Below are positions 1 through 8,548 of a stretch of 64,000 nt of DNA, piece by piece. The DNA lies in assembly GCA_009731425.1 (NCBI GenBank), contig AP018794.1:4141501-4205500 (forward strand). Direction: 5' to 3'. The position numbers and the translations under genes are program-made. Under the pieces are notes generated by a model. That model ran no database searches, was not told where the DNA came from, and saw only the letters and a list, made by a program, of their open reading frames with translations. This stretch comes from Lachnospiraceae bacterium KM106-2. GTDB lineage: Bacteria; Bacillota; Clostridia; Lachnospirales; Lachnospiraceae. Numbering within the stretch: the first letter of the stretch is position 1; each line of letters opens with the position of its first letter.

Positions 1-1
1 A

Positions 2-592
2 TATGGAAGTGGAGGACGTACCATTGGAAAAATGTTGTCCTGCCAGCTTGGAATTGGTTATTATGACAGAGAATTATTAAAGTTGGCTTCTGATAAAAGT
101 GGAATTAATGAAGAATTATTTGCGAGGGCAGATGAACAGGTAAAAAGCAGTATTCTATATAAAATAGCAAGGAGAACTTATTCTGGAGAGTTGATTCCAC
201 CAGATAGAGAGGACTTTATATCCAATGATAATCTTTTTACCTATCAGGCAAGGGTGATCAAAGAACTTGCGAAGGAACAGACTTGTGTCATCGTGGGAAG
301 ATGTGCAGATCATATTTTACGAGAGCAGGAGAATGTCATTCGTGTATTTGTTCATGCTCCGTTAAATGATTGTATTGAGCGGTTATATGAGATGTATGGT
401 GAAGAGAAAGAGGAGTTAGAGCGAAAAATCAGGACAATTGATAAGAGAAGAGCCGCGTATTATAGTTATTATACGAATCAGAGGTGGGAGGATGCCTATA
501 ATTATGATCTTTGCATAAATACAAGCAGACTGACTTTTGAAGAGGGAGTGGAATTAATCGTTGATTACTTAAAAATTAAAGGCTTATTATGA
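2..592 (+). CDS. Cytidylate kinase-like protein (5' end cut off by window)
   Basis: The reading frame is open from base 2, so the true start lies upstream. The first visible residues, YGSGGRTIGKM, form a P-loop-like nucleotide-binding motif, which places the missing part at only a few residues. The motif VIVGRCADHIL near residue 97 is typical of the cytidylate kinase-like family (AAA_26). These proteins resemble CMP kinases and are common in Clostridia, but their substrate is mostly unproven. Length (about 200 aa) fits the family. It stands alone, about 120 bases before a promoter for the next operon. The family call is good; the enzymatic activity is inference. Confidence 0.75.
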   Translation, partial: YGSGGRTIGKMLSCQLGIGYYDRELLKLASDKSGINEELFARADEQVKSSILYKIARRTYSGELIPPDREDFISNDNLFTYQARVIKELAKEQTCVIVGRCADHILREQENVIRVFVHAPLNDCIERLYEMYGEEKEELERKIRTIDKRRAAYYSYYTNQRWEDAYNYDLCINTSRLTFEEGVELIVDYLKIKGLL

Positions 593-628
593 GTAGGACA
601 ATAATTATTAAGGTGACGTTGTGACGTG

Positions 629-657
629 TTGAAAAAAGAAGGTTTTATGTGTATAAT
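629..657 (+). promoter_or_regulatory. Sigma-A promoter for the aminotransferase operon
   Basis: TTGAAA at 629-634 and TATAAT at 652-657 are separated by 17 bases, an excellent vegetative promoter 54 bases upstream of the first gene of the operon. Confidence 0.6.
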
Positions 658-710
658 CTACATATATTAGAGAAATTTGTTTGTTAAAATATTGACAAAG
701 GGGTAGTTGG

Positions 711-1904
711 ATGATTGCAAAAGAAATGATTACATATGTGGAAAATAGTTCAGTGATTCGAAAGATGTTTGAAGAAGGAAATGAAATGGCAAAGCAATAT
801 GGAGCTGAGAATGTATTTGATTTTAGTCTTGGTAATCCCAGTGTAGAGCCGCCTAAAGAAGTTAAAGAGGCTATAATATCAATATTAAATATGGAATCTC
901 CTAATCTGGTTCATGGTTATATGAACAACTCAGGCTTTGAAGATGTTCGAGAAGCGATTGCATTATCTGTTAATGAAAAATATAATACCCATTTTTCAAA
1001 AGAAAATATTTTAATGACAGTTGGTGCGGCAGGAGGTCTAAACGTAATTTTTAAGACATTATTAGATCCTGAAGATGAAGTTATTACCTTTGCACCTTAC
1101 TTTGGAGAATATCGAAGTTATGTAAAGAATTTTCATGGAAAGTTAATTGCAGTAAGTCCTAACACGATTGATTTTCAACCAAATCTAGAGGAATTAGAAC
1201 AAAAGATTACGAAGAGAACCAAAGCGGTTTTGATCAATACACCAAATAATCCGACTGGAGTTGTTTATACCAAAGAGACATTAGAAAAGATGGCAGATAT
1301 TCTATTAAAAAAGGAAGAGGAATACAAGAAATCTATCTATTTGATCTCAGATGAACCATATCGAGAGTTGGTTTATGATGGAGTAGAAGTACCATATGTA
1401 ACACACTTTTATCATAATGCAATAGTAGGATATTCTTATAGTAAATCATTATCACTACCCGGAGAGAGAATCGGTTATCTTGTTCTACCAGATGAGCTAG
1501 ATGACTTTTCGCAAGTAGTGGCTGCAGCGAATGTAGCTAATCGAATTCTTGGTTTTGTAAATGCTCCTTCCCTACAGCAACGAGTTGTGGCAAGATGTCT
1601 TAATGCCAAGGTAGAAGTAGATATTTATAATCGTAATAGAGAGTTACTTTACGAAAAACTTACGGAGTATGGATATGAATGCGTTAAGCCACAAGGAGCG
1701 TTTTACTTATGGGTTAAAATGTTAGGAGATGATGAGAGCGCTTTTGTTGAGGCCGCAAAAAAACATAATATACTTGTAGTGCCAGGGAGCGCATTTGGAT
1801 GCGCAGGATATGTCCGAATCGCATATTGTGTAGATTATGAAATGATAGAGCGAGCTTTACCTGGTTTTGAATCGGTTGCAAAAGAATATAAAGAATCGAG
1901 GTAG
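711..1904 (+). CDS. PLP-dependent class I/II aminotransferase
   Basis: A 397-aa fold-type I aminotransferase. The PLP lysine lies in SYSKSLSLPGERIGY, and NTPNNPTG and SDEPYRELVYDG are the usual cofactor-binding segments, as in aspartate aminotransferase-like enzymes. The substrate cannot be read from the sequence. A weak AAGGGG ribosome site precedes the ATG. The next gene, another aminotransferase, starts 5 bases after the stop, so the two are co-transcribed and probably translationally coupled. This suggests a linked amino-acid or amino-phosphate pathway, which is inference. Confidence 0.9.
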   Translation: MIAKEMITYVENSSVIRKMFEEGNEMAKQYGAENVFDFSLGNPSVEPPKEVKEAIISILNMESPNLVHGYMNNSGFEDVREAIALSVNEKYNTHFSKENILMTVGAAGGLNVIFKTLLDPEDEVITFAPYFGEYRSYVKNFHGKLIAVSPNTIDFQPNLEELEQKITKRTKAVLINTPNNPTGVVYTKETLEKMADILLKKEEEYKKSIYLISDEPYRELVYDGVEVPYVTHFYHNAIVGYSYSKSLSLPGERIGYLVLPDELDDFSQVVAAANVANRILGFVNAPSLQQRVVARCLNAKVEVDIYNRNRELLYEKLTEYGYECVKPQGAFYLWVKMLGDDESAFVEAAKKHNILVVPGSAFGCAGYVRIAYCVDYEMIERALPGFESVAKEYKESR

Positions 1905-1909
1905 GTAGG

Positions 1910-2980
1910 ATGAAAGCATGGGAAAGAAATATTCGTTCAGTAGAACCATATGTACCAGGCGAACAGCCAAAGGAAAAGAATGTGATCAAGCTAAATACAA
2001 ATGAGAGTCCGTATCCACCTTCTCCTAAGGTGACGCAGGTACAGAAGGAGCTTGATACGGAAGTATTTCGGCTATATCCAGATACAGAAGCCAATCCACT
2101 TGCGAAAGAGTTAGCCGGTTATTATGGGATGAACGAAGATCAAGTATTTGTTGGTGTAGGGAGTGATGATGTACTAGGAATGGCATTTATGACTTTCTTT
2201 AACTCCGACAAGCCAATCTTATTTCCGGATATTACGTATTCCTTTTATGATGTGTGGGCAGAGTTATATCGGATTCCATATGAACAGCCAAAGTTAAATA
2301 ATAATTTTAAAATACAGAAGGAAGATTATTATAAAGAAAATGGCGGTGTTGTTATTGCAAATCCAAATGCCCCTACTTCAATCGGAGAATCCAAGGACTT
2401 TATTGAGGATATTGTGAAGCATAATCAAGATGTAGTCGTAATTGTAGATGAAGCATATGTTGATTTTGGAGGAGAAAGCGTGCTATCGCTGGTTGATCAA
2501 TATGAGAACTTACTCGTTGTTCAGACATTTTCTAAATCAAGAGCGATGGCAGGAATGAGAATTGGATATTGTTTTGGTAACAAGGATTTAATCCAGGCAA
2601 TGAAGAATGTGAAGTATTCCTACAATTCATATACAATGAATATGCCTTCAATTCTAACTGGAATTGCAGCGATAAAAGATGATACCTATTTTCATGAAAT
2701 GGTTGCAAAGATCGTAAAGACAAGGGATCAGGCAAAGGAGCGATTTGAAGAACTAGGATTTCATGTGTTGGATTCAAAAACGAATTTCCTTTTTGTTTCT
2801 CATCAAGCTATCCCTGCAACTGAAATTTTTACATATCTAAAAGCAAAAAGAATATTTGTCCGTCATTTTGATAAGCCAAGGATCAATAACTATCTAAGAG
2901 TCACAATTGGAACGGATGAGCAAATGGAAACGTTATTTCAAAATTTAAAAACATATATTAATGAATATCACAAGCATTAA
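1910..2980 (+). CDS. hisC: Histidinol-phosphate aminotransferase-like protein
   Basis: A 356-aa PLP enzyme of the HisC/CobD-like branch. NTNESPYPPSPKV near the N terminus and the lysine motif TFSKSRAMAGMRIGY are hallmarks. HisC transfers an amino group between glutamate and imidazole-acetol phosphate. No other histidine genes adjoin it; a hisA-type gene lies 25 kb away, so the histidine role is likely but not proven. L-threonine-phosphate decarboxylase-like or another phospho-amino-acid aminotransferase activity is the alternative. It is the middle gene of a three-gene operon with the upstream aminotransferase and a downstream CheY-like regulator. Confidence 0.75.
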   Translation: MKAWERNIRSVEPYVPGEQPKEKNVIKLNTNESPYPPSPKVTQVQKELDTEVFRLYPDTEANPLAKELAGYYGMNEDQVFVGVGSDDVLGMAFMTFFNSDKPILFPDITYSFYDVWAELYRIPYEQPKLNNNFKIQKEDYYKENGGVVIANPNAPTSIGESKDFIEDIVKHNQDVVVIVDEAYVDFGGESVLSLVDQYENLLVVQTFSKSRAMAGMRIGYCFGNKDLIQAMKNVKYSYNSYTMNMPSILTGIAAIKDDTYFHEMVAKIVKTRDQAKERFEELGFHVLDSKTNFLFVSHQAIPATEIFTYLKAKRIFVRHFDKPRINNYLRVTIGTDEQMETLFQNLKTYINEYHKH

Positions 2981-2998
2981 TTAATTTTGGAGGGTTAT

Positions 2999-3394
2999 AT
3001 GAAGATACTAATAGTTGAAGATGATTTTGCAAGCCGGAAGTTCATGCTGCATTTTTTATCTAAGTATGGTGAATGTGATGTAACGGTGGACGGAAGTGAA
3101 GCAATTGAAGCATTTGAAATGGGATTGGAATCAGAAGAAACTTATGACCTTGTCTGTTTAGACATCATGATGCCTAATATGGATGGCTATGAGGCTTTGC
3201 GTAGAATTCGAGAATTGGAGAAAGAAAAGAATATTCCAGAGGAGAAAAGTGCAAAGGTGATCATGACAACTGCTCTGAGCGATGGGCGAAATGTGAAGAA
3301 AGCATTTGACCTTGGATGCGTTGCTTATGCAGGAAAGCCAATTGATGAACAGAAATTCGTAAATGTATTAAAGAAATTAAAATTAATTGAATAA
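2999..3394 (+). CDS. Single-domain (CheY-like) response regulator
   Basis: About 131 aa, consisting of one receiver domain. The acidic pair is in IVEDDF, the phospho-acceptor aspartate in LVCLDIMMPNMDGYEAL, the Thr in IMTTA, and the conserved Lys in AGKPID. There is no output domain, so it acts by protein contact, as CheY or Spo0F do. The start chosen is the ATG at 2999, preceded by GGAGG at 2989-2993; a TTG at 2987 would place the ribosome site inside the gene. It follows hisC by 18 bases, an odd partner for aminotransferases. No cognate kinase is adjacent. Confidence 0.9.
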   Translation: MKILIVEDDFASRKFMLHFLSKYGECDVTVDGSEAIEAFEMGLESEETYDLVCLDIMMPNMDGYEALRRIRELEKEKNIPEEKSAKVIMTTALSDGRNVKKAFDLGCVAYAGKPIDEQKFVNVLKKLKLIE

Positions 3395-3395
3395 A

Positions 3396-3435
3396 AAAAG
3401 GTGTAGGTATCAATGGAAAGATATCTACACCTTTT
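3396..3435. terminator. Bidirectional intrinsic terminator
   Basis: A 16-bp stem (3396-3411 with 3420-3435, one G-T wobble) has A-runs on the left and T-runs on the right. It serves the regulator gene on the plus strand and the convergent S-component gene on the minus strand. Confidence 0.85.
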
Positions 3436-3452
3436 AATTTTAGCAAAGTAAA

Positions 3453-3992
3453 CTATTTCGCTTTTTCAAGGAAGGTCTGTACGGTTGGGAGTTTATATAG
3501 AACAGGAAATAGTAGAGTTGCAACTACTGTTCCGGTTATTCCTTGCAGAATGTTACCTGGGATGCTACTGATCGCAGCAATTCCTTTGCCCAGAAATAAT
3601 GATGAGTAAAAGAAATAACCAATTACTACGATCACCATTCCAGCCATACCGCCTACGATCCCGGCTAATGTAGATAAATTCTTTACATTGCCTCGCTTTT
3701 TTAGTAGACTAAAAATCCAGCCACATGCAAAGGCTGCGAGAAATTTGATGACAAAAGTTCCAGGTACATAATGCCCGTAGCCTGAAAGAAGGTCTGCGAG
3801 CATAGATCCAATACCAGCAGCTAGACCACCATAAAAAGGTCCTAATACAAGTCCAGATAATAGAACAAATCCATCACCAAGGTGTATATATCCGCTCATA
3901 GGAGAAGGAATCTGTATCAGTGTGGTTGCAACATATGTAAGTGCTGCAAAAAGTGCGGTAATAACAAGACGAACTGTTTTATTCGATGTCAT
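3453..3992 (-). CDS. ECF transporter S component (substrate unknown)
   Basis: A 179-aa very hydrophobic protein with five to six predicted membrane helices. The pattern VRLVITALFAALTYVATTLI followed by IHLGDGFVLLSGLVLGPFYGGLAAGIGSMLADLL is typical of energy-coupling factor S components, which bind vitamins or metals and recruit a shared EcfAAT module encoded elsewhere. I cannot assign the ligand: no riboswitch is visible upstream and no biosynthetic gene adjoins it. A GGAGG ribosome site lies before the start on the minus strand. It converges with the response regulator. Confidence 0.85.
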   Translation of the reverse strand: MTSNKTVRLVITALFAALTYVATTLIQIPSPMSGYIHLGDGFVLLSGLVLGPFYGGLAAGIGSMLADLLSGYGHYVPGTFVIKFLAAFACGWIFSLLKKRGNVKNLSTLAGIVGGMAGMVIVVIGYFFYSSLFLGKGIAAISSIPGNILQGITGTVVATLLFPVLYKLPTVQTFLEKAK

Positions 3993-4101
3993 AATTGTAA
4001 TCCTCCTTTGTTCTTAGGAAATACTATACTATTAATGTGGACTACATAAAAGAGCCAGTTTAACAAAAAAACATAGGGCCAGAAAGTGAAAAAAATGTAA
4101 G

Positions 4102-4119
4102 AATACTGTAAATAGTATT
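4102..4119. promoter_or_regulatory. Candidate operator for the Rrf2 regulator
   Basis: A perfect palindrome, AATACT-N6-AGTATT, lies 65 bases upstream of the Rrf2-family gene, followed by a TTGTCA-like element. Rrf2 proteins usually control their own operon through such dyads. The binding is inferred. Confidence 0.4.
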
Positions 4120-4183
4120 GTCAAGTCAAGTATTTATATGTAAAATACAACTATGTCAATAGAAAAGAGTGGAGAGTGTCAGA

Positions 4184-4630
4184 ATGAAAGTATCAACCAA
4201 GGGAATTTATGCGATAGAAGCAATGGTAGATTTAGCAATTCACTCACAAGATAAGGTAGAGAGTATTAAAAATATAGCAGCAAGAAGAAATCTGTCTGAA
4301 AAATATTTAGAGCAGATCATCGGGTTATTGCGAAGAGCAGATCTCATTAAGAGTACTCGAGGTGCAACTGGTGGATATCAATTAGCTAAATCACCAAAAG
4401 AAATAACTATGCTAGAGATTTTACAGGCCACAGAGAAGAATCTTATGCCGGTGGAATGCTTATATAAAGAAACCGATTGTGGAATTGATTGCGATAAATG
4501 TGCAACAAGAAAGGTCTGGAAGGATCTTTGGGAGATCATCGAGAAAGCAGGAAATGAAGTGACTGTTTACGATGTTATCAAGCAAAGTGAGAATTACCCA
4601 ACACAGGGAGAAATTGAATATTATATTTAA
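4184..4630 (+). CDS. Rrf2 family transcriptional regulator, probably Fe-S binding
   Basis: A 148-aa winged-helix protein of the Rrf2 family (IscR, NsrR, CymR). The N-terminal MKVSTKGIYAIEAMVDLA and the recognition region STRGATGGYQLAK are characteristic. Cysteines at residues 92, 99, 103 and 106 resemble the IscR cluster-binding spacing (C92, C98, C104), so a redox- or iron-sensing role is plausible. The ATG at 4184 is preferred over a GTG at 4169 because the GGAGAG ribosome site overlaps the GTG. The DUF368 transporter gene starts 15 bases downstream, so the pair is one operon. No cysteine-desulfurase genes are adjacent. Confidence 0.88.
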   Translation: MKVSTKGIYAIEAMVDLAIHSQDKVESIKNIAARRNLSEKYLEQIIGLLRRADLIKSTRGATGGYQLAKSPKEITMLEILQATEKNLMPVECLYKETDCGIDCDKCATRKVWKDLWEIIEKAGNEVTVYDVIKQSENYPTQGEIEYYI

Positions 4631-4645
4631 TGAATTAAGGAGAAA

Positions 4646-5503
4646 ATGATGAAATTTATTAAGGACATTATTAAAGGAGTTATGATGGGTGTTGCCAACA
4701 TTATTCCTGGTGTAAGTGGAGGAACCATGGCAGTATCCATGGGAATTTATGATGATATCATATCATCGATCACAAATTTATTTAGTCAGTTTAAAAAGAG
4801 TATTAAGACGTTATTACCATATATTATTGGTATGGGACTTGGACTTGTTGGGTTATCATTTATCATCAAGTTTTTACTAGCTAATTATTCATTGCCAACT
4901 AACTTTGCATTTATCGGCTTGATCTTAGGAGGACTTCCTATTTTATTTGGAAGATTAAAAGGTTCCAAGATCAACATTGCTCATGGTATTGTATTTTTAC
5001 TATTCTTTGCATTGATCATAGGGTTACAGCTTCTTGGAGGCGGTGATGAAACAGGTGTAGTGATCAAGTTGACTGCACTAGAAGTAGTGAAATTATTCTT
5101 TATTGGTGTGATCGCTTCTGCTACAATGGTTATTCCTGGTGTCAGCGGATCTATGATTTTGATGATCCTTGGATACTATTCACCAATCATCGATTACGTA
5201 ACAAAGTTTATTAAAGCATTAGCTGCTTTTGATATGACACAAATGTTAGATTGTGCAGCAATCTTAGTTCCTTTTGGAATTGGAGTTGTAATTGGTATCT
5301 TCGCGATCGCCAAGTTAATTGAATTCTTATTAAATCGTTATGAATCCTTAACTTATAGTGCAATTTTAGGTCTTGTTATCGCATCACCGTTTGCAATCTT
5401 AATGAGTGCAGGAATTGCAGGACTTACTGTAGGAACAATCGTTGTAAGTGCGATTACATTTGCAATTGGTTTTGCAGTTGCTTATGTATTAGGAAGAGAA
5501 TAA
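4646..5503 (+). CDS. DUF368 family polyprenyl-phosphate transporter (PopT type)
   Basis: A 285-aa polytopic membrane protein with the duplicated signature of DUF368: ANIIPGVSGGTMAVSMGIYD near the N terminus and MVIPGVSGSMILMILGYY in the second half. DUF368 proteins have been shown to recycle undecaprenyl phosphate across the membrane for cell-wall and glycan synthesis, alongside DedA proteins. About nine helices are expected. It is co-transcribed with an Rrf2 regulator, suggesting that lipid-carrier recycling may respond to redox or metal state. That link is inference. Confidence 0.85.
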   Translation: MMKFIKDIIKGVMMGVANIIPGVSGGTMAVSMGIYDDIISSITNLFSQFKKSIKTLLPYIIGMGLGLVGLSFIIKFLLANYSLPTNFAFIGLILGGLPILFGRLKGSKINIAHGIVFLLFFALIIGLQLLGGGDETGVVIKLTALEVVKLFFIGVIASATMVIPGVSGSMILMILGYYSPIIDYVTKFIKALAAFDMTQMLDCAAILVPFGIGVVIGIFAIAKLIEFLLNRYESLTYSAILGLVIASPFAILMSAGIAGLTVGTIVVSAITFAIGFAVAYVLGRE

Positions 5504-5515
5504 ATTTAAATAACA

Positions 5516-5559
5516 TAAAAACGCTGTGAGCAAAATATAATGTTCTACAGCGTTTTTTT
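5516..5559 (+). terminator. Intrinsic terminator after the DUF368 gene
   Basis: An AAAACGCTGT / ACAGCGTTTT stem followed by seven T residues, 13 bases after the stop codon. Confidence 0.8.
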
Positions 5560-5596
5560 ACGTTTCTTATTGAGAATTGTTTGCTAGATAGAGTTC

Positions 5597-5652
5597 TTGA
5601 CAATACTGAGAAGATAGGCTTATAATACTTATTGCAATTCATTTGCAATAAG
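5597..5652 (+). promoter_or_regulatory. Strong promoter with palindromic metal operator
   Basis: TTGACA (5597-5602) and TATAAT (5621-5626) lie 18 bases apart. Immediately downstream is a perfect inverted repeat, CTTATTGCAA-N5-TTGCAATAAG (5628-5652), covering the expected start of transcription. The position and its place before a zinc-type ABC operon fit repression by a Fur/Zur-family zinc sensor. No regulator gene is adjacent, so the protein is inferred. Confidence 0.75.
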
Positions 5653-5670
5653 TGAGAAAGGATTATTAAA

Positions 5671-6732
5671 ATGAAAGCTTCAAACACAAAAAAAGTAGGG
5701 ATTTTACTTTCTGTCATGTGTGTACTTGTAATTATTAGTATGGGTCTTACCCGTCTCTTCAATTCTACTCCAAGTACAAATAGCGATAAGAAGATTCGAG
5801 TAGTTACCTCATTTTACCCGGTTTATATTGCAGCAATGAATGTAACTAAGGACATGGATAACATTGAATTAACAAATCTTGCAGGCAAGCAGACGGGCTG
5901 TCTGCACGACTATACATTAACAACGGCAGATATGAAAGTACTAGAAGATGCCGATGTATTTATTATGAATGGAGGAGGAATGGAGTCTTTTGTAGACGAT
6001 ATTCTAAAAGCCTATCCAAAATTAACAATTATTGATACTAGCGAGGGAATTACAATGTTAGAGGGAAGTGCACATAGTCATGAGCATTCTCATGACGATA
6101 GTGAAGAAGATTCCCATGAGCATTCCCATGACGATAGTGAAGAAGATTCCCATGAGCATTCCCATGATGATAGCGAAGAGGATTCTCATGAAGAAGAACA
6201 CAGTCATGAAGGAGAACAGAATGCTCATGTTTGGCTAAATCCTGATAATTATGTAAAACAAATCGAAAACATGAAAAATGGATTGATCCAATATGATTCG
6301 GCAAATAAGACTGTTTATGAGAAAAATGCATCTGAATATGAGAAGAAGGTTGCTGATATCAAAACAGAGTTAACGGACATGATCAAGTTAGGTGAAGTTA
6401 AAAATAGCGAGACGATCATTTTCCATGACTCATTTGAATATTTATTAGATTATTTGGGAATTGAAGTTGTTGACTCAATTGAAATTGAGAAAGATACTTC
6501 TCTTAGTGCAGGCGATGTAGCAGAGATCATTAATGAAGTGAAAGAACATAAGATTAAGGTATTATTTACAGAAAAGCAGTTTAGTGCAACGATTGCAACT
6601 CGTATCGGGAAAGAAACGGGAGCAAAAGTATATGTCTTAGATTCTTTAGTAAGCGGAGATTATGATAGAAATGAGTACCTTACAGGAATGAAGGAAAATA
6701 TCAAAGTTTTAAAAGAAGCATTATATCAGTAA
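5671..6732 (+). CDS. znuA: Zinc/manganese ABC transporter substrate-binding protein with His-Asp/Glu repeats
   Basis: A 353-aa cluster A-I (ZnuA/AdcA type) metal-binding protein. An N-terminal hydrophobic segment (residues about 8-27) directs export; no lipobox cysteine is placed correctly, so it may stay anchored by its signal. VVTSFYPVYIAAMNVT and HVWLNPDNYVKQIENM are family motifs. The usual variable His loop (about residues 134-180) is built from a tandem 12-residue repeat of the form HEHSHDDSEEDS, which points to zinc. The 36-bp repeats are almost identical at the DNA level. First gene of a three-gene operon. Confidence 0.92.
   Translation: MKASNTKKVGILLSVMCVLVIISMGLTRLFNSTPSTNSDKKIRVVTSFYPVYIAAMNVTKDMDNIELTNLAGKQTGCLHDYTLTTADMKVLEDADVFIMNGGGMESFVDDILKAYPKLTIIDTSEGITMLEGSAHSHEHSHDDSEEDSHEHSHDDSEEDSHEHSHDDSEEDSHEEEHSHEGEQNAHVWLNPDNYVKQIENMKNGLIQYDSANKTVYEKNASEYEKKVADIKTELTDMIKLGEVKNSETIIFHDSFEYLLDYLGIEVVDSIEIEKDTSLSAGDVAEIINEVKEHKIKVLFTEKQFSATIATRIGKETGAKVYVLDSLVSGDYDRNEYLTGMKENIKVLKEALYQ
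6074..6190 (+). repeat. 36-bp tandem repeat encoding the metal-binding loop
   Basis: About three near-identical in-frame units encode HSHDD-SEEDS blocks. Unit number can change by slippage without breaking the frame, so loop length may vary between strains. Confidence 0.85.
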
Positions 6733-6760
6733 TCTGTAAGCAGAAAGGAGTATCTTTAAG

Positions 6761-7624
6761 ATGAAAAAAGAGAATCAAACTCATGACCGTTATATTGCGG
6801 AAATGAAAGCAGGAAGCAAATCATGTGGGGGACATTGTATCCGCGTGAAAGATATGTCAGTATCCTATGGGAATCAAAAGGTGCTTGATCAAGTTAACCT
6901 GCATGTTCATTGTGGCAAATTAACGGCTGTGATTGGAAGAAATGGTGCAGGAAAATCGACTTTAATGAAAGCGATCTTAAATGAGATTCCTCATGAAGGA
7001 GGGCTTTCCTTTCAGTATAATACCCACCATCACCCATGTAATAGCTGTGGTCATGAGCACAAAGATATTCTTCATGCTTGCGACATGGTTACAAAGGAAG
7101 TGGATATTAGTCAAATGAAAATTGGCTATGTTCCTCAGCACTTAAATATTGCAAAGAATACGCCAACCAGTGTATACGATATGTTTGCAAGTTATATTAG
7201 CAATAGACCAGTCTTTCTTATGAGAAGTAAAAAGTTATATGAAAAGATTAAAGAACAACTTAAATTCTTTGAGGCGGAAGACTTGATCGATAAGGCGGTT
7301 TGCGATCTATCGGGCGGTGAGCTGCAAAGAGTATTGTTATCTATGGCAACGATGCCAGTGCCTAATTTACTGCTTCTTGATGAACCAGTATCCGGTATTG
7401 ATCATAATGGTATGGAATTATTTTTCCGAAATATTCAGAACTTAAAAGAGCATTTTGATCTAGCGGTTATCCTAGTATCTCATGATCTGGAATATGTAGC
7501 TAGATATGCGGATCACGTGGTTCTCTTAGACCATAAGATCGTGAAAGAGGGAACAGCAGAAGAAGTGTTCCGTAGCCCCGAGTTTAAGAAAATATTCGGA
7601 AATATGAATTATATGGAGATGTAA
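6761..7624 (+). CDS. znuC: Zinc-type ABC transporter ATP-binding protein
   Basis: A 287-aa ATPase with Walker A GRNGAGKST (residues 59-67), Q-loop VPQH near 125, signature LSGGEL near 183 and Walker B LLLLDEP near 206. Longer than typical ZnuC (about 250 aa) because of an N-terminal extension with CGGHC and a His/Cys-rich insertion at residues 88-107 (THHHPCNSCGHEH) between Walker A and the Q-loop. That insertion could bind metal inside the cell and is unusual for an ATPase of this family. It follows znuA by 28 bases and is 1 base from the permease gene. Confidence 0.92.
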   Translation: MKKENQTHDRYIAEMKAGSKSCGGHCIRVKDMSVSYGNQKVLDQVNLHVHCGKLTAVIGRNGAGKSTLMKAILNEIPHEGGLSFQYNTHHHPCNSCGHEHKDILHACDMVTKEVDISQMKIGYVPQHLNIAKNTPTSVYDMFASYISNRPVFLMRSKKLYEKIKEQLKFFEAEDLIDKAVCDLSGGELQRVLLSMATMPVPNLLLLDEPVSGIDHNGMELFFRNIQNLKEHFDLAVILVSHDLEYVARYADHVVLLDHKIVKEGTAEEVFRSPEFKKIFGNMNYMEM

Positions 7625-7625
7625 T

Positions 7626-8468
7626 ATGAGTACAATCTATCAAATATTAGAAACGGTGCTTCCATTTCAATGGATCCACTATGATTTTATGAAAAATGCG
7701 TTTTTAGCCATACTGATCATCACACCGTTATTTGGAATCCTTGGTACGATGATCGTAAATAATCGAATGGCATTCTTTTCAGATGCATTAGGCCATTCTG
7801 CTTTTACAGGAATCGCCATCGGTGTATTGCTTGGACTTAGTAATACGAATTTATCGATGGTTCTATTTGCAATCCTATTTGCGCTTGCCCTAAATAAGAT
7901 TAAGCGTATGAACACAATTTCTACGGATACCATCATATCGGTATTTGCTTCATTAAGTACTTCTGTCGGACTTGTAATTTTGTCTCAGAATGGCAACTTT
8001 TCGAAGTATTCAAATATATTAGTGGGTAATATTTTAAGTATCACACCAGCTGAAATTGGTTTATTATTATTGATCTTTATTATTACAGTCGTATTCTGGA
8101 TCACTTGTTTTAATCGCTTACATGCAATGAGTTTAAATGAATCACTTGCAAATAGTAAAGGGATTCCTACGGTGTTGATCGATAATTTGTTCGTGATCAT
8201 CATTGCTTTGATCGTAATGTTATCGATTAAATGGGTTGGAATTCTAATTATCAATGCATTACTTATCTTGCCGGCAGCGGGAAGCAGAAATATTGCTACA
8301 AATATGAGAGAGTATCATTTATATTCCATTATGATCTCGGTATTTAGTGGTATTTTAGGATTATTATTATCTTATTATAATAATACAGCTACGGGACCAA
8401 CGATTGTTATCGTAGCATCGATTATTTTCTTTGTAACATTAGCAGTACGTCCGCTTTGTAAAGATTAA
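7626..8468 (+). CDS. znuB: Metal ABC transporter permease (ZnuB/MntB type)
   Basis: A 280-aa protein with about eight membrane helices, ABC-3 family. FFSDALGHSAFTGIAIGVLL near residue 55 and the C-terminal VGILIINALLILPAAGSRNIA are family hallmarks. It starts 1 base after the ATPase stop codon, so translation is coupled. Together the three genes form a complete high-affinity zinc (possibly manganese) importer. Confidence 0.92.
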   Translation: MSTIYQILETVLPFQWIHYDFMKNAFLAILIITPLFGILGTMIVNNRMAFFSDALGHSAFTGIAIGVLLGLSNTNLSMVLFAILFALALNKIKRMNTISTDTIISVFASLSTSVGLVILSQNGNFSKYSNILVGNILSITPAEIGLLLLIFIITVVFWITCFNRLHAMSLNESLANSKGIPTVLIDNLFVIIIALIVMLSIKWVGILIINALLILPAAGSRNIATNMREYHLYSIMISVFSGILGLLLSYYNNTATGPTIVIVASIIFFVTLAVRPLCKD

Positions 8469-8489
8469 TTGAGAATCAGTACGTATACT

Positions 8490-8548
8490 TGCCCTTTTTA
8501 CTTCGTAAAATGTTTAGTAAGAACATTGGAAGTAAGAGGGCATTTTTT
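8490..8548 (+). terminator. Terminator-like hairpin ending at the next start codon
   Basis: A 14- to 15-bp stem (8490-8504 with 8529-8542) is followed by six T residues (8543-8548) and then directly by the ATG at 8549. The right arm contains the AGAGGG ribosome site of the next gene. It can act both as terminator of the metal operon and as a translational block. Confidence 0.6.

Noticed and set aside
6050..6331. Minus-strand His-rich frame opposite znuA
   Set aside because: It is a shadow of the HSHDD-coding tandem repeat; no ribosome site or promoter.
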